Counted from the stretch's first letter, positions 11,000 to 21,629 are shown. The stretch: 64,000 bases of DNA from Gammaproteobacteria bacterium (GCA_021647505.1 JAKIUN010000007.1:35068-99067), one strand, 5' to 3'. Program-made: numbers and translations. Notes: a model not told the origin generated them from the sequence alone.

Positions 11000-12174
11000 G
11001 CCTGGAGTTGACACTGTTGTTTTTCCTTCTACCCGTGGCATTTTTGTCTGGCTGGTGGATGGGAAGACATAATGGTAATAAGGGGCGAGCGGAAATACAC
11101 GGTGAAGAGTTTTCCTCGGGCTATTTCAAGGGGCTGAATTATTTACTCAATGAGCAGCAGGATAAAGCCATTGATGTTTTTGTACATATGCTGGAAGTTG
11201 ATAGCGAAACAGTGGAGACCCACCTTGCACTGGGAAATCTTTTTCGCCGTCGGGGAGAGAGTGATCGTGCCATCCGTATACATCAAAACCTCATTGCCCG
11301 CCCGACACTGAGCAAAGACCAGCGTGCACGCGCATTGTTGGAGTTGGGCCAGGATTATCTGCGCGCAGGCATGTTAGGGCGGGCGGAGTCACTTTTTCTG
11401 GAACTCATGGAACAGGGGTTATATCAGCGTGAGGCCCTGGAAAGACTGTTGGATATTTACCAACAGGAAAAGGAGTGGACTAAAGCCATTGATGCGGCAA
11501 AGCGTATCGAGCGCAGAGGCGGTCAACGGATGGGCGTCTTGATCGCCCACTTTCATTGTGAGCAGGCGGAGGCGTGGCGGCAGAAAGGCGATATAAAGTC
11601 GGCGTTGAAATGTCTCAAACAGGCTTTGGTTTCGCATAAAAATTCTGTTCGTGCGAGTTTGCTGAAAGCACAAATTGAACAACAGATGGGGCGCCATAAG
11701 CTGGCGATAAAGACACTCAGCCAAGTGGAACAGCAGGATGCGGATTTTATTCCTGAGGCCGTTCCGCTACTACTGCAAAGCTATAATGCGCTGGAACAAA
11801 GGCATAAAGGGGAACGTTATCTGCGCCAACTCCTGGAAAAATATGGCGGTATAACACCCTTGCTAGCCGTTGTGGATTTGGTGCGGGAAGGGCGGGGTGA
11901 GGAGGATGCAAGCGGACTTGTCATCCAGTATCTGCGTGAACGGCCGTCGGTCAGGGGACTGGATAAACTTATCGAATTGCAGTTGGAAAGTGGTCAGGGA
12001 GAATTGCATGAAAATCTCCTTATTCTGAAGGAACTCGCGGATAAGTTGTTACAAGAGAAAATGCCTTATCGCTGTCGTAACTGTGGTTTTGGATCCAAGG
12101 CCCTGTGCTGGCTGTGTCCCGGCTGCAAGCAGTGGAATACCATCCGCCCGGTTCAGGGAGTGTCGGGTGAATAG
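10996..12174 (+). CDS. lapB: LPS assembly protein B (TPR plus rubredoxin-like domain)
   Basis: Membrane-anchored TPR protein that in E. coli brings LpxC to FtsH. It has an N-terminal membrane helix (LTLLFFLLPVAFLSGWW), about nine TPR units from residue 45 to 340, and a C-terminal zinc or iron knuckle with CRNC and CPGC (residues about 358-375). The TTG start at 10996 overlaps the lapA stop and has AAAGGA at 10984-10989, implying translational coupling. Confidence 0.9.
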   Translation: MSLELTLLFFLLPVAFLSGWWMGRHNGNKGRAEIHGEEFSSGYFKGLNYLLNEQQDKAIDVFVHMLEVDSETVETHLALGNLFRRRGESDRAIRIHQNLIARPTLSKDQRARALLELGQDYLRAGMLGRAESLFLELMEQGLYQREALERLLDIYQQEKEWTKAIDAAKRIERRGGQRMGVLIAHFHCEQAEAWRQKGDIKSALKCLKQALVSHKNSVRASLLKAQIEQQMGRHKLAIKTLSQVEQQDADFIPEAVPLLLQSYNALEQRHKGERYLRQLLEKYGGITPLLAVVDLVREGRGEEDASGLVIQYLRERPSVRGLDKLIELQLESGQGELHENLLILKELADKLLQEKMPYRCRNCGFGSKALCWLCPGCKQWNTIRPVQGVSGE

Positions 12175-12228
12175 GTTCGGGTGCGTTTTTGTGGATGTTT
12201 GCTGGAAATTTTTACTGACGGGGGATGA

Positions 12229-12945
12229 ATGGCTGAGATGACAGACCCGCGGGTAATCGTCGCCCTGGATTTTGCTGACGCGGTACAGGCGCTGGCCCTG
12301 ACAGAGCGCCTGGATCCTGCACACTGCCGTTTAAAGGTCGGCAAGGAGTTGTTTACCCGCAGTGGGCCAGCGCTGGTTGAGACGTTGCAGGAAAAGGGTT
12401 TTGAGGTTTTTCTCGATCTCAAGTTTCACGATATTCCCAATACTGTCGCCAAGGCTTGCAAGGCTGCGGCCGATCTTGGCGTGTGGATGGTCAATGTGCA
12501 CGCAATGGGTGGGCGAAAAATGATGGAGGCTGCGCGGGAAGCGGTTGCGTCAGCTTCACATCGGCCTCGACTGATTGCTGTGACGGTGTTGACCAGTATG
12601 GGGGATGCCGATCTGGCTGAGATTGGTTTGCAGGGGAGCCCGGAAGATAATGTGCGACGTCTGGCCGGGCTCGCAAAATCGGCAGGGCTGGACGGGGTCG
12701 TCTGTTCACCTCAGGAAGTGGATATGCTACGCAACACGATTGGAGGGGATTTTCAGCTGGTGACACCCGGCGTGCGGCCAGTTGGTGCGGCGCTTAATGA
12801 TCAGACACGGGTGGCAACGCCAGAGGATGCAATCCGCGCAGGTTCCAGTTATCTCGTTATTGGGCGTCCCATTACACAGGCCGATGATCCGCTGGCGGCA
12901 CTCAAGATAATCAATGAGGGAATATTACCGCTGCTTTCGCATTGA
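12229..12945 (+). CDS. pyrF: Orotidine 5'-phosphate decarboxylase
   Basis: Last step of UMP synthesis. It has 238 residues with the catalytic Lys/Asp motif [11 protein letters not shown] (residues about 64-74) and the phosphate-binding [19 protein letters not shown] at the C-terminal end. It is linked to lapB as in many gammaproteobacteria. An alternative ATG lies 9 nt downstream. Confidence 0.95.
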   Translation: MAEMTDPRVIVALDFADAVQALALTERLDPAHCRLKVGKELFTRSGPALVETLQEKGFEVFLDLKFHDIPNTVAKACKAAADLGVWMVNVHAMGGRKMMEAAREAVASASHRPRLIAVTVLTSMGDADLAEIGLQGSPEDNVRRLAGLAKSAGLDGVVCSPQEVDMLRNTIGGDFQLVTPGVRPVGAALNDQTRVATPEDAIRAGSSYLVIGRPITQADDPLAALKIINEGILPLLSH

Positions 12946-13015
12946 TTTCGCCGGGCTGCTTGTCCTAGGATTGTTTCTGTAACATCCAATGGAACTATCT
13001 GAAAGGAGTCAGAAT

Positions 13016-13291
13016 ATGTGTAAAGTCACGCAAATAGCCGTTGTCCTGTTGTTTCTCCTCGCTTCCTGGGCTGCATTCGCCGAGCCGCTGAATATTAATG
13101 CGGCGGATGCTTCGACGATTGCGCAGGTCATGGATGGTGTCGGCCAAACCAAGGCCGAAGCCATTGTTGCCTATCGGAAGACACATGGTGATTTCAAGAG
13201 TATTGAAGGCCTGACCAAGGTTAAGGGTATTGGCAAAAAGACCGTGGAAAAAAATCAGTCAAAGCTGACGATTGGGTATTCGGGCAAATAA
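13016..13291 (+). CDS. ComEA-like helix-hairpin-helix exported protein
   Basis: Small 91-residue protein with a signal peptide (VVLLFLLASWAAFA, cleavage near AFA-EP) and a tandem helix-hairpin-helix module: NINAADASTIAQVMDGVG, then FKSIEGLTKVKGIG. This is the ComEA/'competence protein ComEA helix-hairpin-helix' fold, which binds double-stranded DNA. Homologues act in DNA uptake or are simply exported DNA-binding proteins. The start at 13016 is set by AAGGAG at 13003-13008. Confidence 0.85.
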   Translation: MCKVTQIAVVLLFLLASWAAFAEPLNINAADASTIAQVMDGVGQTKAEAIVAYRKTHGDFKSIEGLTKVKGIGKKTVEKNQSKLTIGYSGK

Positions 13292-13306
13292 GCGCTGATT
13301 ACCGGA

Positions 13307-13360
13307 AAAGCGCTGCCTGGGAACGTCAAAGAGACAATCCCGGGCAGCGCTTTCTTATTT
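13307..13360 (+). terminator. Terminator after the ComEA-like gene
   Basis: AAAGCGCTGCC-GGG pairs with CCC-GGCAGCGCTTT (arms about 13307-13321 and 13339-13353), followed by a T-rich tail TTTCTTATTTT. This is a very stable stem. Confidence 0.85.
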
Positions 13361-13487
13361 TGGCATTATCATCTTGAAAGAGTACGACCCCTGCCTCCTA
13401 CCGCACGAGGTTGCCGAGTGCTACAATCAGACGCTTTATTCATCAGGCTTAGCGGTGAATGGCACTGACTGACAGCCTGATACTACT

Positions 13488-13564
13488 GTCATCCCGGCGC
13501 AGGCCGGGATCCAGAACTAACAATTATTGCTACTTCCCTGGATTCCGGCCTGCGCCGGAATGAC
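13488..13564. repeat. GTCATCCCGGCGCAGGCC palindrome in the 425-bp gap before manC
   Basis: Arms of about 26 bp, GTCATCCCGGCGCAGGCC.. (from 13488) and its near complement ending at 13564, flank an AT-rich loop. It belongs to the widespread 'CATTCCGGC..GGAATCC' palindrome class, also seen inside the elements at 21814 and 36084 and at 32553. Apart from this and the upstream terminator, the gap 13292-13716 shows no gene. Confidence 0.85.
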
Positions 13565-13716
13565 GGGTGAAAGTGGCTGGATGGGAATTTCAACTTACAG
13601 TAAACGCTATTCAGCTCATGGACACTTTCGTCTGCAATGTACCCTGCCGCCTGAATAATCTTGTTCCTCTTATCGATGCCCTTAAACCTAAACTTAAACC
13701 TAAGCTATTAAACATC

Positions 13717-15159
13717 ATGAAAATATTACCTGTCATCCTGTCTGGTGGATCGGGCAGCCGTCTCTGGCCCCTGTCTCGGGAACAGTACCCCAAACAATTG
13801 ATCTCATTTAACGGTAAAGGCAGCCTGCTACAGGAAACGGTTCTCAGGCTTGATGGTTTAAGCGCCGACCTTGCAGCCCCCATGCTGGTTTGTAATGAAA
13901 ACCACCGGTTTCTGGTGGCGGAACAACTCCTGGAAATCGACCATGAAGCCTCGGTGATCCTGCTTGAACCCGTGGGGCGGAATACGGCACCGGCGCTGAC
14001 TATTGCCGCCATGCACCACCTGCAAGGGGACGGTGATGCCATTCTGCTGGTGATGCCGGCCGATCATGTTGTGCGTCTGGCCGAGCCTTTTCATAGAGCA
14101 ATCAATGAGGCCGTCACCCTTGCCGAGTCCGGCGCGCTGGTTACCTTCGGCATTGTGCCTACGCATGGTGAAACGGGCTATGGTTACATTCGTAAAGGTC
14201 AGACACTCGATGGCCACGAAAATGCGGCAGAGATTGCCGAGTTTGTCGAAAAACCGGACAAGCAGACAGCTGAAGGCTATGTTGCTTCCGGTGACTTTTT
14301 GTGGAACAGCGGGATGTTTGTCATGAAGGCATCGGTTTGGCTGAAACAGATCGAGACTTTCCAGCCGGCAATGGCTGCCGCCTGCCGGAAGGCACTCCAA
14401 GACAAAGTGCAGGATCTCGATTTTTGCCGTCTGGATCACACCGCTTTCGAGGCTTGTCCCAGTGAGTCCATCGACTATGCCGTCATGGAAAAGCTGGGCG
14501 CAAGTGGCGGTGAGGCGCAGGGTATCGTCGTATCGCTGGATGCCGGATGGACTGATCTCGGGGCCTGGCCTGCCATTTGGGAGGTCTGCGAGCGTGACGA
14601 ATGCGGGAATATGATTAAAGGCGATGTGCTGACCTATGACACCCGGAATACGCTTATTCATGCGGAGCACCGTCTGGTCGCCAGCGTCGGGCTGGATGAT
14701 TTGCTGGTCGTCGAAACGGCCGATGCCGTGTTGGTGGCGAACAAATCACATGCACAGGATGTCAAAAAAATCGTCGAACAACTGAAACTCGATGGCCGTT
14801 CTGAAAGTTTGGTGCACCGACAGGTGTATCGTCCATGGGGTTCCTATGAGGGGGTCGATGCCGGAGAACGCTTTCAAGTGAAACGCATTGCCGTCAAACC
14901 TGGTGCGGCCCTGTCTCTGCAAATGCATCATCATCGCGCAGAACACTGGATTGTCGTCAGAGGGACGGCGCGTGTGACCTGTGGCGCCGAAACCTTCCTG
15001 CTGACCGAAAACCAATCCACCTATATCCCCATTGGTGAGAAACATCGGCTGGAGAACCCGGGGACGGTCATGTTGGAACTCATCGAGGTTCAATCTGGAA
15101 GCTATCTGGGCGAAGACGACATCGTGCGTTTCGAGGATCAGTACGGCCGCAGTGAATAA
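13717..15159 (+). CDS. manC: Mannose-1-phosphate guanylyltransferase / mannose-6-phosphate isomerase
   Basis: Bifunctional enzyme supplying GDP-mannose for surface polysaccharide. The N-terminal nucleotidyltransferase shows SGGSGSRLWPLSREQYPKQL (residues about 8-27), then FVEKP and NSGMFV. The C-terminal cupin (type II PMI) shows a metal-binding HHHRAEHW segment near residue 408 and EKHRLENPG. The frame is open to 13567, but ATG 13717 (MKILPVILSGGSG) fits the 480-residue family length. It probably feeds the polysaccharide locus at 22-32 kb. Confidence 0.93.
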   Translation: MKILPVILSGGSGSRLWPLSREQYPKQLISFNGKGSLLQETVLRLDGLSADLAAPMLVCNENHRFLVAEQLLEIDHEASVILLEPVGRNTAPALTIAAMHHLQGDGDAILLVMPADHVVRLAEPFHRAINEAVTLAESGALVTFGIVPTHGETGYGYIRKGQTLDGHENAAEIAEFVEKPDKQTAEGYVASGDFLWNSGMFVMKASVWLKQIETFQPAMAAACRKALQDKVQDLDFCRLDHTAFEACPSESIDYAVMEKLGASGGEAQGIVVSLDAGWTDLGAWPAIWEVCERDECGNMIKGDVLTYDTRNTLIHAEHRLVASVGLDDLLVVETADAVLVANKSHAQDVKKIVEQLKLDGRSESLVHRQVYRPWGSYEGVDAGERFQVKRIAVKPGAALSLQMHHHRAEHWIVVRGTARVTCGAETFLLTENQSTYIPIGEKHRLENPGTVMLELIEVQSGSYLGEDDIVRFEDQYGRSE

Positions 15160-15262
15160 CACACCACGTTAATTAGCGATTGCCGGGAACGATTTGTGCG
15201 GATAAAATCGGTCGGCTTGTGTATCGGTGTTATTTAATTCAAAGGAAATACAAAGGAAAACC

Positions 15263-16423
<1,161 letters not shown>

Positions 16424-16438
16424 TACACCATCAAGTGC

Positions 16439-16521
16439 GTAGGTTGGGGTGAGCCTGCGAACCCCAACAAGGAGGGCTGTCAAATCTCCGCTGTTGGGCT
16501 TTGTACCTCAGCCCAACCTAC
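16439..16521. repeat. GTAGGTTGGGGTGAGC palindrome between metK and ahcY
   Basis: Third copy of the GTAGGTTGGGGTGAG palindrome family. The outer arms are GTAGGTTGGGGTGAG and CCTCAGCCCAACCTAC. It ends 16 nt upstream of the predicted SAH riboswitch. Confidence 0.8.
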
Positions 16522-16536
16522 ACGCTTTTACACATT

Positions 16537-16612
16537 GTCTAAGGAGCGCTGCAGCGGAACATCCGCCAGGCTTAGGTCAATGCAAGCATTTGTTTCAACG
16601 GCGTTCATTCAA
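16537..16612 (+). promoter_or_regulatory. S-adenosylhomocysteine (SAH) riboswitch
   Basis: The leader of ahcY carries the SAH-riboswitch core. P1 pairs CTAAG (16539-16543) with CTTAG (16571-16575). The conserved GGAGCGCTGC segment and an AGCGGA..TCCGC hairpin lie between them, followed by CCAGGCTTAG. The pseudoknot strand CAACGGCGTTCA (16596-16607) can pair GCGTTC with GAGCGC (16544-16549). SAH riboswitches are known to switch on ahcY when SAH accumulates. A small CCTGAA/TTCAGG hairpin (16620-16639) before the ribosome site may be part of the expression platform. Confidence 0.87.
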
Positions 16613-16670
16613 GCTGCAACCTGAAGCCACGGATTCAGGTTCAAATAGATAAATGGAAAGGAGAATGACC

Positions 16671-18092
16671 ATGAACGCTGTAACCGAGACTACCTTCAAC
16701 GACTACAAAGTTGCCGACATCAGCTTGGCCGAATGGGGTCGCAAAGAAATCGCCATCGCCGAAACCGAAATGCCGGGCCTGATGGCCCTGCGTGAAGAGT
16801 TCGGCAAGGAGCAGCCCCTCAAGGGTGCCCGCATTATGGGCAGCCTGCACATGACCATCCAGACCGCCGTGCTCATCGAGACCCTGGTGGTGCTGGGCGC
16901 CGAGGTGCGCTGGGTATCCTGCAATATCTTCTCCACCCAGGATCACGCCGCCGCCGCTATTGCCGTCGAAGGCATTCCCGTGTTCGCCTGGAAGGGTGAG
17001 AGTATCGAAGAGTATTGGTGGTGCACCGAGCAGGCATTTAACTGGCCCGACGGCAAGCTGCCCAACATGATTCTCGATGATGGTGGCGATGCCACTCTAT
17101 TACTGCACAAGGGTGCGGAATTTGAGAAGGTTGGCGCTGTGCCGGATGCCAAGCCTGGCGATAATGAAGAGTGGGTGGCCATTCTCGATGTGCTGCGTCG
17201 GAGCTTGCCGGTGGACAACACCAAATGGCAGAAGATTGCCGAAAGTGTCAGAGGCGTCACCGAGGAAACGACTACCGGCGTGCACCGCCTTTACCAGATG
17301 GAAGAGGCGGGCGAATTGTTGTTCCCTGCCATGAATGTCAACGATTCGGTCACCAAATCCAAGTTCGACAATCTCTATGGTTGCCGCGAGTCCCTGCTCG
17401 ATGGTATCAAGCGTGCCACCGACGTAATGATTGCCGGTAAAATCTGTGTGGTGCTGGGCTACGGCGATGTCGGCAAGGGCTGTGCCCAGGCCTTCCGTGG
17501 CATGGGTGCCACCGTTTTGGTGACCGAAATCGATCCCATCTGTGCCCTGCAGGCCGCTATGGAAGGCTACCGTGTGGTCGAAATGGATGATGCCGCCAGC
17601 CAGGGTGACATCTTCGTCACCACCACCGGCAACGTCAACGTCATTGACCACGACCACATGGTCGCCATGAAGAACGAATCCATCGTCTGCAACATTGGTC
17701 ACTTTGATTCGGAAATCAATATCGCCTCACTGGAAAAATATGAGTGGGAAGAGATCAAGCCGCAGGTGGATCACGTTATTTTCCCCGATGGCAAGAAGAT
17801 CATCCTCCTCGCCAAGGGACGCCTGGTGAACCTGGGTTGTGCCACCGGCCATCCCAGCTTCGTCATGTCCGCCTCTTTTACCAACCAGGTGATGGCACAG
17901 CTGGAATTTTTCAACGAAGGCGGCAAGTACGAGAATAAAGTTTACGTGTTGCCGAAAATGCTGGATGAAAAGGTCGCCCGTCTGCACCTGAAGAAGATTG
18001 GTATCAACCTGAGTACACTGAGCCAGGAACAGTCGGATTATATCAACGTGCCGGTGGAAGGCCCGTACAAGCCGGATCATTATCGCTACTAG
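16671..18092 (+). CDS. ahcY: Adenosylhomocysteinase
   Basis: NAD-dependent hydrolysis of SAH to homocysteine and adenosine, removing the inhibitory product of methylation. It has 473 residues, with the NAD-binding [18 protein letters not shown] (residues about 260-277), [13 protein letters not shown] near residue 397, and the invariant C-terminus KPDHYRY. Of the three in-frame ATGs, 16671 is chosen because AAAGGAGA (16657-16664) sits 6 nt upstream. It lies directly downstream of the predicted SAH riboswitch. Confidence 0.97.
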   Translation: MNAVTETTFNDYKVADISLAEWGRKEIAIAETEMPGLMALREEFGKEQPLKGARIMGSLHMTIQTAVLIETLVVLGAEVRWVSCNIFSTQDHAAAAIAVEGIPVFAWKGESIEEYWWCTEQAFNWPDGKLPNMILDDGGDATLLLHKGAEFEKVGAVPDAKPGDNEEWVAILDVLRRSLPVDNTKWQKIAESVRGVTEETTTGVHRLYQMEEAGELLFPAMNVNDSVTKSKFDNLYGCRESLLDGIKRATDVMIAGKICVVLGYGDVGKGCAQAFRGMGATVLVTEIDPICALQAAMEGYRVVEMDDAASQGDIFVTTTGNVNVIDHDHMVAMKNESIVCNIGHFDSEINIASLEKYEWEEIKPQVDHVIFPDGKKIILLAKGRLVNLGCATGHPSFVMSASFTNQVMAQLEFFNEGGKYENKVYVLPKMLDEKVARLHLKKIGINLSTLSQEQSDYINVPVEGPYKPDHYRY

Positions 18093-18102
18093 GTAGTCCT
18101 CC

Positions 18103-18135
18103 CCTCTACCTCTCCTCTGGGGAGGTAGAGGATGT
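18103..18135 (+). terminator. Terminator-like hairpin after ahcY
   Basis: Perfect 10-bp stem CCTCTACCTC (18103-18112) and GAGGTAGAGG (18122-18131), 10 nt after the ahcY stop, with a weak T-rich tail GATGTGTTTT. Confidence 0.65.
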
Positions 18136-18273
18136 GTTTTCTGTAGGGATGATCTTATAGGCTGTAATGGGAGCTTGTGGGGTTTATGATTCAAAGTTGT
18201 CTCTGCGATTAGAGTGAGTGGAGGGTAATTCCACCGTCTATAGATTCAACAAAGAAAGGATGTGGTATTAACA

Positions 18274-18897
18274 ATGAGTGATTTAGAAAAGAGTACAAAT
18301 GTTGTCTGGCATAACGCGACAGTGACCCGAAAGCGCCGCGAAGAGCAGAATGGCCATAAAGGCGCGATTCTCTGGTTTACCGGGCTATCGGGATCAGGGA
18401 AATCCAGCTTGGCGCACGCCATTGAAGAACAGCTGCACCAGCAAGGCTGCCGTACTTTTGTGTTGGATGGCGACAATGTTCGCCATGGCCTGTCAAGTGA
18501 TCTCGGCTTTTCAGATAAAGATCGCGTTGAAAATATCCGCCGTATCTCCGAGGTGGCCAAGCTGTTTCTTGAAGCCGGGGTGATCGTCTTGACGGCCTTT
18601 ATTTCTCCTTTCCGTGCAGAACGAGCCACTGCCCGTAAGGTGGTTCCCCACGGGGATTTCCTGGAGATATTTTGCGATTCATCCATTGAGGTTTGCGAAG
18701 GGCGGGATGTCAAGGGACTGTACAAACGCGCCAGAGCTGGCGAGATTCCAGAATTTACCGGTATTTCCTCTCCCTACGAAGCACCCAGCACCCCGGAGTT
18801 GAAAGTCTTGACGGGTGAGGACACCATTGAAAGCTGCGTCGATCAGATCCTCCAGCTTCTTGAGGCGCGTGGTGTATTACGGATCAATGGGCAATGA
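18274..18897 (+). CDS. cysC: Adenylylsulfate (APS) kinase
   Basis: Phosphorylates APS to PAPS. It has 207 residues with the P-loop GLSGSGKSS (residues about 35-43), [16 protein letters not shown], and [13 protein letters not shown]. There is no sulfurylase or PAPS reductase nearby, so PAPS could serve either sulfate assimilation or sulfation of the polysaccharide made by the downstream locus (inference). ATG 18274 gives the canonical start; a GTG at 18262 lies too close to the AAAGGA ribosome site. Confidence 0.94.
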   Translation: MSDLEKSTNVVWHNATVTRKRREEQNGHKGAILWFTGLSGSGKSSLAHAIEEQLHQQGCRTFVLDGDNVRHGLSSDLGFSDKDRVENIRRISEVAKLFLEAGVIVLTAFISPFRAERATARKVVPHGDFLEIFCDSSIEVCEGRDVKGLYKRARAGEIPEFTGISSPYEAPSTPELKVLTGEDTIESCVDQILQLLEARGVLRINGQ

Positions 18898-18940
18898 CTG
18901 GGTATCTCGTTAAGACGCAAGACTTTGTCACCGGTTGAAC

Positions 18941-19342
18941 ATGGACGGCATCGATACCCAAATTGTCAGATTACTGCGGCAGCAACTGCCAGACGTCATT
19001 GCTATCTATCGTTTTGGCTCGTCGATAACACAAAGCAGTCGCCCCGATAGTGACGTAGATACTGCAGTACTCCCTTCATACCCGCTAGATAGCTCTCGTG
19101 TCTGGAAAGTGGCTCAAACCCTTGCACAACTAGTGGGAACCAATGTCGACTTGGTCGATTTGTTGAGAGCCACCACAGTTATGCGCGCTCAGGTGATTTC
19201 CACTGGCAGGCGTCTGTACTGTAGTGTTGGATCAGAATGCGAACGTTTTGAAGATTTTGTCTACACAGACTATGCGCGATTGAACGAGGAAAGGAAGGGC
19301 ATTTTGCAAGACATTGAACAGCGTGGCACGGTTTATGGTTGA
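18941..19342 (+). CDS. mntA: MntA-type nucleotidyltransferase antitoxin
   Basis: Minimal nucleotidyltransferase of 133 residues with the GSX10DXD active site: RFGSSITQSSRPDSDVDTAV (residues about 25-44). In characterised MntA/HepT pairs (type VII toxin-antitoxin) this protein neutralises the HEPN toxin by adenylylating it. The 3' end overlaps the next gene by 8 nt. ATG 18941 is preferred over TTG 18935. The pair splits cysC from metF. Confidence 0.86.
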   Translation: MDGIDTQIVRLLRQQLPDVIAIYRFGSSITQSSRPDSDVDTAVLPSYPLDSSRVWKVAQTLAQLVGTNVDLVDLLRATTVMRAQVISTGRRLYCSVGSECERFEDFVYTDYARLNEERKGILQDIEQRGTVYG

Positions 19343-19763
19343 TGACGTACTGATCAACAAAGCTGCCACCATCGAGCGATGTTTGCGACGAGTTGCTGAT
19401 GAATATCAAGGCCACGAAAGTGAGCTGGAGAGTAATCATACCCGGCAGGATGCCATTATTCTTAACATTTTGCGTGCCTGTGAGGCGGCCATAGATGCGG
19501 CTATGCACGTAGTGCGAGTCAAGCGACTTGGTCTTCCCCAGGAAAGTCGTGAGGCCTTCCGCCTGCTGGAAGAGGCCGGATTTCTGCCCGCTGAAATCAG
19601 CCAGCACATGCAGGCAATGGTGGGGTTTCGCAATGTCGCCATACACGACTATCAGAAACTCAATTTAGATATTTTGAAAGCAATCCTCAACGAACGTTTA
19701 GATGATTTTCGCCAGTTTGCCAAAGTGATGGTGAAGTTTGCTCAGTTAACCCGATCAAGCTGA
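19335..19763 (+). CDS. hepT: HepT-like HEPN toxin
   Basis: HEPN-family RNase of 142 residues with the RX4HXY active motif RNVAIHDY (residues about 99-106) and the typical start MVDDVLINKAATIERCLRRV. The family cleaves RNA or tRNA and is silenced by its MntA partner. ATG 19335 lies inside the end of mntA (8-nt overlap), the normal coupling for these pairs; a TTG at 19314 is in frame but less likely. Confidence 0.86.
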   Translation: MVDDVLINKAATIERCLRRVADEYQGHESELESNHTRQDAIILNILRACEAAIDAAMHVVRVKRLGLPQESREAFRLLEEAGFLPAEISQHMQAMVGFRNVAIHDYQKLNLDILKAILNERLDDFRQFAKVMVKFAQLTRSS

Positions 19764-19826
19764 AAGCTTCCCTAAAAAATTGTAGGAATGGCTTTTCAGA
19801 TTGCAAAAAAGCCGAGAGAAAGCATC

Positions 19827-20675
19827 ATGGATTCCCAAAAAGAATACACATCCACCTTCAGTATCGAATTCTTCCCCCCCAAAACGGAAGAGGGCAAGGC
19901 CAAACTGCGTAAGACTCGCGAAGAGCTGGCCAAGCTCAACCCAGCCTTTATCTCTGTCACCTACGGGGCCGGCGGCAGCACCCAGCAGGGTACCGTGGAC
20001 ACGGTACAGGAAATTCAAAAATCCGGCATCGATGCGGCGCCACACCTTACCTGTGTGGGCGCCAGCAAGGAAAGTATCCGTGAACTGCTGCAACTCTATA
20101 TCGACAACGGCATCCATCGCATCGTCGCCCTGCGCGGCGACATGCCCTCCGGCATGCGCGAGATGGGTGAATTCCGTTATGCTAACGAACTGGTGGCATT
20201 CATCCGTGCCGAGACGGGTGACCACTTCCATATTGAAGTCGCCGCTTACCCGGAAATCCACCCCCAGGCGAGCAGCGTCAGCGCCGACCTTGATCATTTC
20301 AGGCTGAAAGTCGAAGCCGGCGCCAATAGCGCCATCACCCAATATTTTTTCAACCCCGATGCCTATTACCGCTTCGTCGATGACTGCGAAAAAATGGGCC
20401 TCGATATCCCCATCGTGCCTGGCATCATGCCTATTACCAATTACAAGAACCTCGCCCGTTTCTCCGACATGTGCGGCGCAGAGATTCCCCGCTGGCTGCG
20501 CAAGCGTCTGGAAGACTTTGGCGATGACATAGAATCCCTGCGTACTTTCGGCCAACAGGCCACCACCCAGCTGTGCAAGAACCTGCTTGAACAGGGCGCC
20601 CCCGGGCTGCACTTCTACAGCATGAACCGGAGTGACCCGACACAGTCCATTTGGCGTGAACTGTTACAGGGCTGA
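19827..20675 (+). CDS. metF: 5,10-methylenetetrahydrofolate reductase
   Basis: FAD-dependent reductase that makes 5-methyl-THF for methionine synthesis, completing the methyl-cycle set with metK and ahcY. It has 282 residues and a TIM-barrel with SIEFFPPKTEEG near residue 10, VTYGAGGST near residue 45, IVALRGDMPSG near residue 95 and QYFFNPDAYYRF near residue 172. ATG 19827 is chosen because upstream in-frame residues are not conserved in the family. Confidence 0.95.
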   Translation: MDSQKEYTSTFSIEFFPPKTEEGKAKLRKTREELAKLNPAFISVTYGAGGSTQQGTVDTVQEIQKSGIDAAPHLTCVGASKESIRELLQLYIDNGIHRIVALRGDMPSGMREMGEFRYANELVAFIRAETGDHFHIEVAAYPEIHPQASSVSADLDHFRLKVEAGANSAITQYFFNPDAYYRFVDDCEKMGLDIPIVPGIMPITNYKNLARFSDMCGAEIPRWLRKRLEDFGDDIESLRTFGQQATTQLCKNLLEQGAPGLHFYSMNRSDPTQSIWRELLQG

Positions 20676-20792
20676 TCACTAAGAATGATATGCCCTGTCC
20701 TCAGTGAGTCCGTATAACTCCCCCTTGACCGCCCAACCAATACAGGCTTTAATGCTCCTGCCGTTCAATTCGTGAACAAGGAGCTTTGGTAG

Positions 20793-20809
20793 GGTGGGCA
20801 CTGCCCACC
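20793..20809 (+). repeat. GGTGGGCA hairpin just upstream of the EPS regulator gene
   Basis: GGTGGGCA-C-TGCCCACC, a perfect 8-bp stem with a one-base centre, 17 nt before the regulator start. It is a fragment of the GTAGGGTGGGCA repeat seen at 3513 and might hinder initiation or serve as a binding site. Confidence 0.6.
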
Positions 20810-20826
20810 AGCGTTAGACTCAAGTT

Positions 20827-21195
20827 ATGCCTGCAGACGAAGTCCACTACCGCATCATCAAGCTTATTGAAGTCCGGCCCGACATCAGCCAACGCCAATT
20901 AGCAGAGGCGCTGGGCATCAGTCTGGGCAAGGTCAACTATTGTCTCAAGGCGCTTATCGACAAGAGACAGGTCAAGGCGCACAACTTTCAGTACAACCCC
21001 AACAAAAAAACCTACGCCTACCTCCTGACTCGTGAAGGCATTGAAGAAAAGGCCCGCCTCACCAGTCATTTTCTCAAATTCAAAATGGCCGAATACGAAC
21101 GATTGAAACAAGAAATCGAGCAATTGCGGCGCGAAGCTGGTCAAGAGCTGGCCGGTACAGAGACATTGCTTGCGGATTATGCAGCCAAGGATTGA
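20827..21195 (+). CDS. EPS-associated MarR-family transcriptional regulator
   Basis: Winged-helix regulator of 122 residues. The N-terminal helix-turn-helix ISQRQLAEALGISLGKVNYCLKAL is cut across residues about 19-42, followed by a wing (NPNKKTYAYLLTREG) and a C-terminal helical tail (KMAEYERLKQEIEQLRRE). It fits the 'MarR_EPS' type found beside exosortase and exopolysaccharide loci. Its position ahead of the polysaccharide genes suggests it controls them (inference). Confidence 0.82.
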   Translation: MPADEVHYRIIKLIEVRPDISQRQLAEALGISLGKVNYCLKALIDKRQVKAHNFQYNPNKKTYAYLLTREGIEEKARLTSHFLKFKMAEYERLKQEIEQLRREAGQELAGTETLLADYAAKD

Positions 21196-21329
21196 GCCAG
21201 AATTATGCACCTGAAAGCTGTAATCCGCAAAACCACCCGCGAAGAAGCCCCCGCGACATTGAGAGATACCATGGAAGGGATAAAGATCTACGCTAAAGCA
21301 CATACACCAGCCAGGGATTGATCATCGCC

Positions 21330-21629
21330 ATGCGTCTGACGACACACGCCCAGAAAATCATTCGCGATACCGTAAGAGAAGTCTTCGGCCGCGAGGCCTG
21401 TGTCACGCTGTTCGGTTCGCGCATCGATGATGCTGCTCGTGGTGGCGATATCGACCTTCTCATTCAATCGGAGATACCCATAGAGCAACGCGAACGCAAA
21501 GCATTGCAGCTCGTGGCCAGATTGCAGATTCGACTGGGCGACCAGCCCATCGACGTATTGGTGCTAGATCCGGAAACAGAACGACAACCGGTGCACGAAG
21601 AGGCCATACGTACAGGGATAAGCTTGTGA
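21330..21629 (+). CDS. Second MNT-type nucleotidyltransferase
   Basis: 99-residue minimal nucleotidyltransferase with the active-site motif LFGSRIDDAARGGDIDLLI (residues about 28-46) and a second acidic strand PIDVLVLD near residue 76. It belongs to the same superfamily as MntA at 18941. Its stop overlaps the next GTG (GTGA), so it seems coupled to the short downstream frame. ATG 21330 is chosen; TTG 21318 is an alternative. Confidence 0.75.
   Translation: MRLTTHAQKIIRDTVREVFGREACVTLFGSRIDDAARGGDIDLLIQSEIPIEQRERKALQLVARLQIRLGDQPIDVLVLDPETERQPVHEEAIRTGISL

Noticed and set aside
15160..15262. Possible SAM riboswitch in front of metK
   Set aside because: The 103-bp leader shows none of the SAM-I/II or SAM-SAH core motifs.
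21205..21321. 38-codon frame between the MarR-type regulator and the second nucleotidyltransferase
   Set aside because: No ribosome site and no recognisable features; too short to support as a gene.
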